Shown here: positions 32,736 through 39,970 of the stretch, piece after piece
How positions within the stretch are numbered: position 1 is the stretch's first letter
How the letters are laid out: the number at the start of each line of letters is the position of its first letter
NCBI GenBank assembly: GCA_016213505.1
Contig: JACRAF010000066.1
Coordinates: 1-39,970 of the forward strand
DNA from: Devosia nanyangense
Lineage (GTDB): Bacteria > Pseudomonadota > Alphaproteobacteria > Rhizobiales > Devosiaceae
DNA: 39,970 nt
Reading direction: 5' to 3'
Made by a program: the position numbers and the translations under genes
Notes under the pieces: model-generated
The model's database searches: none
The model's input: only the letters and a program-made list of their open reading frames with translations
Told to the model about the DNA's origin: nothing

Positions 32736-33947
32736 ATGAGACTCAACTGGTTGAAAACGTCCGTCGCAGCCGCGACGTTGGTCGCCGCTGCTCTGGCGGG
32801 GACGGCGCACTCGGACGCGCAGGACAAGTTCAAGATCTACCTCAGCCTCAGCTACTCCGGAAACGCGTGGCAGTCCGAAGCGGCGAACATCGTCAAGGCA
32901 CTTGCCGCGACTCCGCCTTATGACCAGCAGGTTGAACTGATCGAGAACATCTCGGGTACCGACCCACAGGCGCAAATCTCCGCCTATGAAAGCATGATTG
33001 AAGCCGGTGCGGATGCCGTCATCAGCTTCCCGATCTCGTCGACCGCGCTGAACCGTACGATCAAGCGCGGCTGTGACGAGGGCGTCCTGTTCTTCATGTA
33101 CGACGCGACCGTGACCGAAAGCTGCGCCTACAATGTTAGCTATCTGTCGTCGGGTTTCGGAGAAAATACTGCCCAAGCGCTGGTGAACGAGCTTGGCGGC
33201 CAGGGTAAGATCTTCTTGTCGCGTGGTGTGCCGGGCAACTCGGTGGACCAGCGTCACACTGATGGTGCGATGAGCGTCTTCAGCAAGTATCCGGGCATCG
33301 AGGTGGTAGCCGAGTACTATTCGTACTGGGACGACCGCACCACGCAGCAGGAAACGGCCAAGGCTCTGACGGCTCATCCGGATGTCGACGGTATCTGGGC
33401 GCAGGCAGGCGAGTATGGTGCGATCCAGGCACTTCTTGATGCCGGCCACGCTCTGGTGCCGATGACCGGTGAAAATTCGGCCGGTTTCCGTCTGGCGTTG
33501 GCCGATCCCGATATGCAGGCCAAAGGTCTGAAGGGTGTTTCGGCGGGCTCGCCCCCAGCGCAATCCGGCTACGCGTTCAAGCTCGCGATGGAAATCCTCA
33601 CCAAGGCGCGTGAACTCGCGCCCCAGAACATAGAATATCCTCTGCCGTGGGTTCCGGCTGCCGACGTCAAAGTTTGTGCTGGCGACTCTTACGAGGATGG
33701 CTGCAACGTGTTCCCGCCCGAGAAGGTCCCATCGTCCTTCGTCAGCGAGGTTTTGAACCCTGTGTTGCTGCCGGAAGTCAACGTCGAGTCCGCGCTGAAT
33801 GGCACGCCGGTTGCTGGTGCGACCATCCAGCCGCTGCCTGCTGATGTTGTGAAAGCCAGCAACCAGCCCGGGATTAACTGCGACCCGTGCGATGCTCCGC
33901 CCGACATGTATAAACTGACCAAGGTCGAAGCGACGGTCCAGCCGTAA
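32736..33947 (+). CDS. Periplasmic substrate-binding protein of the second importer
   Basis: The product is 403 residues with a signal peptide (about 1-25) and AAGGAGGAG before the ATG. The Peripla_BP_4 fold shows YLSLSYSGNAWQSEAANIV, SYLSSGFGENTAQALVNELG and VDGIWAQAGEYGAIQALLDA. It has six cysteines, including C113, C130, a VCAGDSYEDGC pair and an NCDPCD pair near the end, which could form three disulfides; this is unusual for sugar-binding proteins. It shares the SY.GN.W segment with the binding protein at 14591, so the two importers are paralogous systems. Confidence 0.9.
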   Translation: MRLNWLKTSVAAATLVAAALAGTAHSDAQDKFKIYLSLSYSGNAWQSEAANIVKALAATPPYDQQVELIENISGTDPQAQISAYESMIEAGADAVISFPISSTALNRTIKRGCDEGVLFFMYDATVTESCAYNVSYLSSGFGENTAQALVNELGGQGKIFLSRGVPGNSVDQRHTDGAMSVFSKYPGIEVVAEYYSYWDDRTTQQETAKALTAHPDVDGIWAQAGEYGAIQALLDAGHALVPMTGENSAGFRLALADPDMQAKGLKGVSAGSPPAQSGYAFKLAMEILTKARELAPQNIEYPLPWVPAADVKVCAGDSYEDGCNVFPPEKVPSSFVSEVLNPVLLPEVNVESALNGTPVAGATIQPLPADVVKASNQPGINCDPCDAPPDMYKLTKVEATVQP

Positions 33948-33959
33948 GCTGAGTCCAGT

Positions 33960-33993
33960 GGTGCCCGGCCGCGCCTTTCCGCGATCGGGCACC
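33960..33993 (+). terminator. Hairpin between the binding-protein and lacI-type genes
   Basis: GGTGCCCG (33960-33967) and CGGGCACC (33986-33993) form a perfect 8-bp stem. It lies 12 bases after the binding-protein stop and 47 before the regulator. No T-run follows. It may end most importer transcripts or protect them, with some read-through to the regulator and enzymes. Confidence 0.5.
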
Positions 33994-34040
33994 GCAGGTT
34001 GCGCAGATGGCTGCGCGAACGCAACTGACAGGGAAACGCC

Positions 34041-35087
34041 GTGGCTCAGCAAAGCCCAACAGTGCGCCGACGGATAACGGTCCGAGACCTTGCTCGTGAC
34101 CTTGGTATGTCCGTTTCGACTGTGTCCCGTGCCTTCTATCCCAGCGCGATTATTGCAGCCGAAACACGCCGAATTGTTCTGGAGCGAGCCAACGAAATCG
34201 GCTACCGCCCGAACCCTTTCGCTCAAAGCCTTATCACCAAGAAAACCCAGATTGTGGGAATGGTCGTCTCGGATCTGACGAACCCATTCTACCCAGATGT
34301 GATGACCAAGCTGACTGCGTTGTTGCAGCAGGCGGGCATGAACGTAATGCTGGCGTCCGCCGACACACCCGAGAAGCTCGATGAAGCCGTTGAGCTATTG
34401 CTGACCTATCAGCCAGACCTGATGGTGGTGCTGGCCACCAATCTGCAGTCCCATGCACGCGAGAAGTGCGAGGCAGTGGGTGCGCCGGTGATCTTCTTCA
34501 ACCGCCTCTCGGCCGATGGTCTTGGGTACGGGGTATCGTGCGACAATGTCGAAGGCGGGCGGCAAGCGGCGGACCACCTGATCGATCTGGGGCATCGGGA
34601 GCTGGCATATGTTTCAGCCTTTCCCGGGGCATCGACCAACGTCGAGCGCCAACGCGGATTCTGCGACCGCACTCTGGAGCGCGGATTGGATACGCCACAG
34701 ATAATCGAGGCTGGGCTGTTTTCCTACGAGGCCGGCTATGAAGCGGGCTTAAGCGTGAAATCCCTCCCGCGCCATCCAGACGGCGTCCTTTGTGCAAACG
34801 ACATTCTGGCTATCGGGTTCATCGAGGCTCTGCAGGAGGGGCTCGGTCTCGACGTGCCAGGCGATGTTTCCGTGGTGGGATATGACAACATCGCGATGGC
34901 GGGTTGGCCGTCGCATCGGCTGACCACCATTGCGCAGCCACTCGAACAAATGATGGCGGCAACCGTTTCTCTCGCGCGCGAACTGGCCGCTGAAAGGCAG
35001 GTTCCCCAGCGTATCTTGCGCATCGGTCCGGGCGAGCTGGTCGAACGGCGAACTGTCCGAGACCGGCGGAAAGGGAAAGGGGCATGA
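34041..35087 (+). CDS. LacI-family transcriptional repressor
   Basis: The product is 348 residues from a GTG with AGGGAAA before it. The LacI HTH (about 12-57; ITVRDLARDLGMSVSTVSRA) leads through the hinge (RPNPFAQSLITKKT) into the periplasmic-binding-protein-like effector domain (VGMVVSDLTNPFYPDVM, ADHLIDLGHRELAYVS, DGVLCANDILAIGFIEALQE, VSVVGYDNIAMAGW). The effector is probably the imported compound or a product of it. The palindromes at 29061-29085 are the likely operators. The stop overlaps the next start as ATGA. Confidence 0.9.
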   Translation: MAQQSPTVRRRITVRDLARDLGMSVSTVSRAFYPSAIIAAETRRIVLERANEIGYRPNPFAQSLITKKTQIVGMVVSDLTNPFYPDVMTKLTALLQQAGMNVMLASADTPEKLDEAVELLLTYQPDLMVVLATNLQSHAREKCEAVGAPVIFFNRLSADGLGYGVSCDNVEGGRQAADHLIDLGHRELAYVSAFPGASTNVERQRGFCDRTLERGLDTPQIIEAGLFSYEAGYEAGLSVKSLPRHPDGVLCANDILAIGFIEALQEGLGLDVPGDVSVVGYDNIAMAGWPSHRLTTIAQPLEQMMAATVSLARELAAERQVPQRILRIGPGELVERRTVRDRRKGKGA

Positions 35088-35647
35088 GCTCCATCGACTT
35101 GTTCACCCGGCTGACATCGACGCACAAACCCGATTGCATTCTGTCGCTGCATGGCCCGGCGCCGGAGGCGGTACCGGACCCCGAACAGATGGCCCGTGCG
35201 CTCGGCTCAGAGGCGGTGAGCGTCTACGCGACGGCCTGTCGCCCGATCTATGAAGACATGCGGCGGATCATCGGTCAGCTCGCGGGTTTACTGATCCTTG
35301 CGCGGCTCACCGAGCGTCCGGAGATGGCCGACCTGACCGAGATGAAGTCCTGTCAGTCGCGCTGGCAGGACGCTGCGCAGCGGCTGGGAACGCTTGTCGC
35401 ACCGCCCGGCCTGGACCGGCATAAGTTGCAGCTCGAGAGTGCACACGCTTTTTCAGGTCGAGTAATGGGAACGTTCCCCGAGCTGCGCGCCGGGAACGTC
35501 AACGGTGCGCAACTGGATCGCATGTCGGTTCAGATCAAGCGGGCCTACGCGCATCTGAATGCCGCGAGCTCGGTCAAGGCGAGCCTTCAGATGGTTGATT
35601 TCTCACAGGCTTGCTGCTCGTGCGACGCGTTGGTGGCAGCACGCTAA
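35084..35647 (+). CDS. 187-residue protein of unknown family
   Basis: Its ATG overlaps the LacI stop (ATGA), so it is translationally coupled to the repressor. The sequence is mainly helical and soluble, with GQLAGLLILARLTERPEM (about 64-81) and a cysteine-rich end (SQACCSCDALVAAR). No motif places it in a family I recognise. The coupling suggests co-regulation or a direct link with the repressor; a metal- or ligand-binding partner is possible because of the terminal CC.C. Confidence 0.55.
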   Translation: MSSIDLFTRLTSTHKPDCILSLHGPAPEAVPDPEQMARALGSEAVSVYATACRPIYEDMRRIIGQLAGLLILARLTERPEMADLTEMKSCQSRWQDAAQRLGTLVAPPGLDRHKLQLESAHAFSGRVMGTFPELRAGNVNGAQLDRMSVQIKRAYAHLNAASSVKASLQMVDFSQACCSCDALVAAR

Positions 35648-35671
35648 CAACGACAAAAAGGGGAAGAGAGG

Positions 35672-36559
35672 ATGGCCGACTATTCCATCTGGGTGCTGGA
35701 ATATTGCTATGTCAGTAAATATCACAAGAGCGGCGTTCTTTATGGCGCGCACAATCAGGGCTACGTCAAGTTGCCCTACTGCTATGTGGTCATCAAGGGA
35801 CGCCATCATGTGGCCATGATAGATGTGGGCTACAACGACAAGGCCTACGGTAAGGTCTTGGGTGATCGCTTTGGAGTGGCTAACTGGCGCGACCCGAAGG
35901 TGGTTCTAGCCGAAGTTGGCCTGACGCCCGAAGATGTAGACACCTGTTTCATCAGCCATGCGCATTTCGACCATTTCGGCAACGTCGAGGACTTCCCGAA
36001 GGCGAAATTCTACATCCAGGAGCGCGAGATATCGAAGTGGGTGTGGGCGATGTCGCTACCCGACCGCATGCGCTGGATGATGGTTGCGGTCGATCCGGGC
36101 GATATTGTTCGCGGGGTAGGTCTGGCTGCCGACAAGCGCCTCGTCACTGTCGATGGTGCGATGGAAGACGTACTTCCGGGCATCGACCTGCATTCCGCTC
36201 CCGACAGCCATACCTGGGGCTCCATGTGGGTGACTGTTCGCAACGACGGGCAGAAGCAATCGGAGGATACATGGGTTCTCGCCGGGGACCTCGTCTATCA
36301 GTTCGACAACCTGAAGAGCTCAGGCGCCGTGGTCGATGTGGAAACGATGTACACCCCGGTGGGGCTTGCCGTTGGCAGCCAAACGAACCTCATTCTCGCG
36401 ACCGAGGAGATGATGAGTCAGGTTCGCTACGAGGCGCGTCGTGTCATTCCCATCCATGAAGAACGTCTGCGTGATGCCTTCCCATCGCGGATTACCAATG
36501 AGGGGCTTCGGGTTACCGAGATTTGCCTCGCCGATGGCGAAGAGTCGAAGGTTGCCTGA
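35672..36559 (+). CDS. Metallo-beta-lactamase-fold hydrolase, lactonase-like
   Basis: The product is 295 residues, with GGGGAAGAGAGG before the ATG. H96-A-H98-F-D100-H101, H180 (APDSHTWGS), D206 (LAGDLVY) and H262 (IPIHEE) make the two-metal site. It is annotated by fold as close to N-acyl-homoserine lactonases but could open another lactone or cleave an ester. It differs clearly from the 10945 product (DSHTWGS in place of PGHSPGH), so the two are not recent duplicates. Its stop overlaps the next start (TGATG). Confidence 0.85.
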   Translation: MADYSIWVLEYCYVSKYHKSGVLYGAHNQGYVKLPYCYVVIKGRHHVAMIDVGYNDKAYGKVLGDRFGVANWRDPKVVLAEVGLTPEDVDTCFISHAHFDHFGNVEDFPKAKFYIQEREISKWVWAMSLPDRMRWMMVAVDPGDIVRGVGLAADKRLVTVDGAMEDVLPGIDLHSAPDSHTWGSMWVTVRNDGQKQSEDTWVLAGDLVYQFDNLKSSGAVVDVETMYTPVGLAVGSQTNLILATEEMMSQVRYEARRVIPIHEERLRDAFPSRITNEGLRVTEICLADGEESKVA

Positions 36560-37500
36560 TGCCTGACAAACTCTCGGTTGCAATAGTCGGTGCGGGGCTA
36601 GTCGGTTCCGGCTGGGCGCTTGTCTTTGCCCGCGCGGGATATTCCGTGCGGGCCTATGACCCTTCGGCCGACGTCCGAGACCGCATATTGCCTTGGGCCG
36701 AGAAGAGCCTTCGCGAGCTTGCAGACGCCGATCTGCTAGATCGGCCAGATGAGGTTCTGGTACGGATCACCGTGCATGACTCGCTCGCCGTGGTCTTGGC
36801 GGGGGCCTCATATGTCCAGGAATCCGTTTATGAGACGGTGCCCGCCAAGACTGAGGTCAGTCAGGCAATTGACGCATTGATGGAGCGGGACGCAATCGTC
36901 GGTTCCTCCTCTTCCGGCATCCCTGCTTCTAAATTCACGGAAGCCTGCGCAAATCGTGGTCAGTTTCTGATTGCCCATCCGGTGAACCCACCCCACCTTG
37001 TGCCCGTGGTCGAAATCGTGCCGGCTCCATGGACCACGCCCGAGGCGGTCGAGATGGTCGTCGAGCTGATGCGTGCGGTGAACCAGGTTCCCGTCAGGTT
37101 GACGCGCGAGATCGACGGCTTTGTCTTAAACCGACTGCAGGGCGTTCTGTTGAACGAGGCGTGGGCGCTTTATCAAGACGGCATCGCCAGCCTTGCAGAC
37201 ATCGATGCCACCATTGCCCACGGTCTAGGTTTGCGGTGGTCCTTCATGGGACCGTTCGAGACGATTGATCTGAATGCTCCAGGTGGAGTCGAAGACTATG
37301 CCGCGCGCTTGCGTGGTCTCTACGCGGGCATGGTTCGGATGCCGCCGCCGGGCCCGTGGCCGGATGCGGTGATAGCAAAAGCTGCCGCCGAGCGCCGGAG
37401 CGTCCTCCCCAAGGAAGGTTTGGCTGAGCGTCGCGCGTGGCGCGACGCCATCCTTGCCCGTCTTGCCGCCTTCAAGAAATCCAATCGACTAGCAGGCTGA
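36559..37500 (+). CDS. 3-hydroxyacyl-CoA dehydrogenase-like NAD-dependent dehydrogenase
   Basis: The product is 313 residues from ATG 36559, which overlaps the previous stop. The Rossmann motif is GAGLVGSGWA (11-20), the catalytic pair H140 (AHPVNPPHL) and E152 fits the family, and DGFVLNRLQG follows. The single-domain size and the GSGWA turn fit the lambda-crystallin / L-gulonate 3-dehydrogenase / carnitine dehydrogenase branch better than fatty-acid enzymes. It probably oxidises a 3-hydroxy acid from the imported compound. Confidence 0.85.
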   Translation: MPDKLSVAIVGAGLVGSGWALVFARAGYSVRAYDPSADVRDRILPWAEKSLRELADADLLDRPDEVLVRITVHDSLAVVLAGASYVQESVYETVPAKTEVSQAIDALMERDAIVGSSSSGIPASKFTEACANRGQFLIAHPVNPPHLVPVVEIVPAPWTTPEAVEMVVELMRAVNQVPVRLTREIDGFVLNRLQGVLLNEAWALYQDGIASLADIDATIAHGLGLRWSFMGPFETIDLNAPGGVEDYAARLRGLYAGMVRMPPPGPWPDAVIAKAAAERRSVLPKEGLAERRAWRDAILARLAAFKKSNRLAG

Positions 37501-37557
37501 CGCCCCAGTCGGGCACAACGCCTGTGGTTCGGAACGTCAAACTAGAAGGAACTGACA

Positions 37558-38868
37558 ATGTCCGTCATACATCTTAAACACGGTAAGGCCGAGGCGGCAC
37601 GCTCCGAGGACGATGCCAAGGTTCGTGCTTCGGTCGAAAGCATTCTGAAGGACATTGAAGCCCGCGGCGATGCCGCAGTGCGCGACCTTTCGGAAAAGTT
37701 TGACAAGTATTCCCCACACTCATTCCGGTTGTCTGAGGGAGAGATTGAAGCCCTAATGAACCGCGTCGCGGCGCGCGACATGGAAGACATCAAATTCGCC
37801 CAAGCGCAGGTACGAAACTTTGCGCAGGCGCAGCGCGATTCTATGCGGGACATCGAGGTTGAAACGCTGCCGGGTGTAGTCCTTGGTCACCGCAACATCC
37901 CGGTACAGTCGGTGGGTTGCTATATCCCTGGGGGCAAGTTCCCGATGGTCGCCTCGGCGCATATGTCGGTGGCCACTGCATCGGTTGCCAAGGTACCGCG
38001 CATTATCGCCGCCACTCCGCCCTTCAAGGGTGAGCCGAACCCAGCCGTGATTGCCGCGATGAAGCTCGGCGGCGCACATGAGATCTACGTGATGGGCGGC
38101 ATCCAGGCGATTGGTGCCATGGCCCTTGGCACGCAGACGATCAAAGCGGTAGACATGCTCGTCGGCCCCGGCAACGCCTTCGTCGCCGAGGCTAAGCGTC
38201 AGCTCTATGGCCGCGTCGGAATCGACCTGTTCGCAGGTCCGACCGAGACCATGGTCATTGCAGACGACACGGTCGATTCGGAAATCTGCGCGACTGACCT
38301 CTTGGGTCAGGCGGAGCATGGCTACAATTCTCCCGCTGTGCTGCTCACAACCAGCCGGAAACTTGCAGAGGCAACGCTAATGGAGATCGAGCGGATACTG
38401 AAGATTCTGTCGACAGCGGAAACGGCACGAAAGAGTTGGGAGGACTACGGCGAGGTCATCGTCTGCGACACGCACGAGGAAATGCTTGCCGTCGCTAACG
38501 ACATCGCGTCCGAGCATGTTCAGGTTATGACCGACCGCGACGATTGGTATCTCGAGAACATGCACAGCTATGGCGCATTGTTCCTGGGTGCACGGACCAA
38601 CGTTGCGAACGGCGACAAGGTGATCGGCACCAATCACACGCTCCCGACGAAGAAGGCAGGGCGCTACACGGGCGGTCTGTGGGTCGGCAAGTTCCTAAAG
38701 ACCCACAGCTATCAGAGAATAACCACCGACGAGGCCGCGGCGATGATTGGCGCCTACGGATCGCGTCTGTGCATACTTGAGGGCTTCGTCGGTCACGCTG
38801 AGCAGTGCAACGTTCGTGTCCGCCGCTACGGCAGGCGCAACGTGCCCTATGGTGCCGCGGCACAGTGA
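37558..38868 (+). CDS. Histidinol dehydrogenase homologue, probably sulfopropanediol-dehydrogenase-like
   Basis: The product is 436 residues. The HisD zinc ligands are present: Q251 and H254 (GQAEHGYNSPA), D353 (NGDKVIGTNHTLP) and H413 (GFVGHAEQ); catalytic E319-H320 lies in ASEHVQVM. GRYTGGLWVGKFLKTHSYQ, however, is typical of catabolic members such as HpsN (2,3-dihydroxypropane-1-sulfonate dehydrogenase), and the setting is a catabolic operon with no other histidine genes. It would oxidise a primary alcohol to a carboxylate in two NAD steps. The real substrate could be another diol. AGAAGGAA precedes the ATG. Confidence 0.8.
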   Translation: MSVIHLKHGKAEAARSEDDAKVRASVESILKDIEARGDAAVRDLSEKFDKYSPHSFRLSEGEIEALMNRVAARDMEDIKFAQAQVRNFAQAQRDSMRDIEVETLPGVVLGHRNIPVQSVGCYIPGGKFPMVASAHMSVATASVAKVPRIIAATPPFKGEPNPAVIAAMKLGGAHEIYVMGGIQAIGAMALGTQTIKAVDMLVGPGNAFVAEAKRQLYGRVGIDLFAGPTETMVIADDTVDSEICATDLLGQAEHGYNSPAVLLTTSRKLAEATLMEIERILKILSTAETARKSWEDYGEVIVCDTHEEMLAVANDIASEHVQVMTDRDDWYLENMHSYGALFLGARTNVANGDKVIGTNHTLPTKKAGRYTGGLWVGKFLKTHSYQRITTDEAAAMIGAYGSRLCILEGFVGHAEQCNVRVRRYGRRNVPYGAAAQ

Positions 38869-39626
38869 GCTCGTCGGCGCCTAACTTCCGTCTGGACGGA
38901 AAACGGGCTCTTGTGACCGGCGCAGGGCGGGGCATTGGCCTCGCCATCGCTCGGGCGTATGCCGCCGAGGGAGCGGAAGTCACAATCTGTGCCCGCACGA
39001 AGGCGGACATTGAGACCGAAACCGCCGCCCTAACGTCGGCAGGTCTGCTCGCCAGGGCTCTTGTCGCCGACGTAACGGATGTGAGGGCGTTTGCCGAGCA
39101 TATCGCGACGCTGGCGCCGTTTGACATCTTTGTCAACAACGCGGGCACCAACCGGCCGAAGCCATTGGCTGAGGTCACTGAGGATGACTACGACGCTGTC
39201 ATCGGCTTGAACGTGCGTGCCGCAATCTTCGCAGCGAAAGCCGTGACCGCGCAGATGATTGCCGGCGGCAGCGGCGGATCGATTATCAACATGTCCTCGC
39301 AGATGGGACTGGTGGGCGCTGCGAACCGGACACTCTATTGCGCATCCAAGTGGGCGATTGAGGGCTTCACCAAGTCCCTGGCGGTAGAGCTTGGTGGACA
39401 CGGCATTCGCGTCAACACCATTTGCCCAACCTTTATCGAAACGCCGATGACGAGGGACTACTTCGCCGATCCGCAATTCCGCTCGGCCGTACTGTCGAAA
39501 ATCAAGCTCGGTCGGCTCGGAACCGTCGATGACGTTACCGGCGCCGCTGTCCTGCTGGCGTCTGACGCGTCCAGTCTGATAACCGGCAGCGCCATCGTGA
39601 TTGACGGCGGCTGGACAGCGGACTAA
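38865..39626 (+). CDS. Short-chain dehydrogenase/reductase
   Basis: The product is 253 residues from a GTG overlapping the HisD-like stop (GTGA). It has TGAGRGIG (18-25), NNAG (91-94), catalytic S144/S145, Y158 and K162 (YCASK), and a C-terminal DGGWTAD. It is a classical SDR acting on a secondary alcohol or ketone with NAD(P). In sulfonate-diol pathways an SDR epimerises or oxidises the diol before the HpsN-type enzyme; a similar division is possible here. It is last in the operon. Confidence 0.9.
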   Translation: MSSSAPNFRLDGKRALVTGAGRGIGLAIARAYAAEGAEVTICARTKADIETETAALTSAGLLARALVADVTDVRAFAEHIATLAPFDIFVNNAGTNRPKPLAEVTEDDYDAVIGLNVRAAIFAAKAVTAQMIAGGSGGSIINMSSQMGLVGAANRTLYCASKWAIEGFTKSLAVELGGHGIRVNTICPTFIETPMTRDYFADPQFRSAVLSKIKLGRLGTVDDVTGAAVLLASDASSLITGSAIVIDGGWTAD

Positions 39627-39670
39627 TTGTCGGCGTGCCAGGCGGGGAAGCGGACCCCTCGAAACGCAAT

Positions 39671-39935
39671 CGTCTGTCCGCCTGTCTGTCCGCGGAGCAT
39701 CAGCCCCGCTGAGGCCCAGGAACAGCCATTAGTGTCCTGACTCCCTCTCCGCCACTTCCGCCATCGCTGAGATGCCACAAAATGCTGCTAACCCGGCGTA
39801 GCAGCGCGGGTTTTGCATAGGCCTTGCAGGCGCTTGGCGGATGGTCTGGGAGCCGATTTCGAGCGGTAGCAGCATAAGTGCCGGAAGTCCGGGCGACACA
39901 CGCTTCAACGTACCGTCTGTCCGATCGTCTGTCCG
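39671..39935 (+). repeat. Two pairs of TCTGTCCG direct repeats with 12-base periodicity
   Basis: Copies lie at 39673-39680 and 39685-39692, and again at 39916-39923 and 39928-39935. Each pair reads CGTCTGTCCG, then TCTGTCCG 12 bases on, and the pairs are 243 bases apart. The repeated spacing suggests binding of a dimeric or multimeric protein, as in transposase ends, iterons or a regulator. Confidence 0.5.
39784..39814 (+). terminator. Overlapping hairpins, the second followed by a T-run
   Basis: GCTGCTA (39784-39790) pairs with TAGCAGC (39799-39805). AACCCG (39790-39795) can instead pair with CGGGTT (39807-39812), followed by TTTTG. The two stems cannot coexist, so one could act against the other. 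It lies about 160 bases after the SDR gene and may end its transcript. Confidence 0.4.
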
Positions 39936-39970
39936 TGGGAGGGGCGTTCCTCGACTGAGTTCGCCAGGCC

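Larger units (their letters stand above)
39627..39970. other. Non-coding end of the window with paired repeats and hairpins
   Basis: No gene is seen. TCTGTCCG occurs as two pairs, each with copies 12 bases apart. The stretch also holds overlapping inverted repeats at 39784-39812. It may be intergenic control sequence or the edge of a mobile element. Confidence 0.45.

Noticed and set aside
39671..39935. CRISPR-like array at the right end
   Set aside because: The repeated unit is only 8-10 bases with 12-base spacing and two pairs, unlike CRISPR repeats and spacers.

Overview
The window is GC-rich and gene-dense. It has short SD-led operons with ATGA/GTGA stop-start overlaps and frequent GTG/TTG starts, plus IS21- and IS110-type transposase scraps and EthD, IclR and RbsABC-type genes. 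This suggests an alphaproteobacterium, perhaps Sphingomonadales or Rhizobiales. No rRNA, tRNA or marker gene confirms it. No tRNA, CRISPR array or intact insertion sequence was seen.

Region A (1-10.9 kb) is accessory and partly decayed. It holds two related small minus-strand genes (999-1529 and 5216-5536), each followed by a hairpin-dense non-coding stretch and sharing an 18-base repeat. Between them lies a 990-residue exported protein with three SH3b domains and a hydrolase-like domain. Next come an EthD-like gene, a broken DUF488 gene coupled to an HxlR regulator, an IstB scar, a protein with a possible acetoacetate-decarboxylase-like domain joined to PAS and LuxR HTH, a secreted protein and a decayed ORF.

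Region B (10.9-28.5 kb) is the most unusual part. A minus-strand operon (SCP2-like protein, alpha/beta hydrolase, metallo-beta-lactamase-fold lactonase-like enzyme) diverges from an IclR regulator and a long plus-strand array. The array encodes a sugar-type ABC importer (binding protein, double ATPase, two oversized permeases), a proteorhodopsin homologue that has lost the retinal-binding lysine (Lys to Arg) and the proton acceptor and donor, a flotillin/SPFH protein, a small membrane protein, a sodium:solute symporter, an iron-type alcohol dehydrogenase and a succinate-semialdehyde-type aldehyde dehydrogenase. Matching GTTCA-N6-TGAAC sites before iclR and before the binding-protein gene suggest one IclR regulon. 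I read it as an uptake and alcohol-aldehyde-acid oxidation module whose importer is embedded with a non-photochemical opsin and a raft-type scaffold.

Region C (28.7-39.6 kb) starts after an IS110 remnant. It is a second, conventional-size RbsABC-type importer with its own LacI regulator and a perfect 12-bp palindrome (GAGAACGTTCTC) at the promoter. After it come an unrecognised 187-residue protein, a second metallo-beta-lactamase-fold protein, a 3-hydroxyacyl-CoA-dehydrogenase-like enzyme, a histidinol-dehydrogenase homologue of the sulfopropanediol-dehydrogenase type and an SDR. The last 344 bases are non-coding, with paired CTGTCCG repeats and overlapping hairpins.
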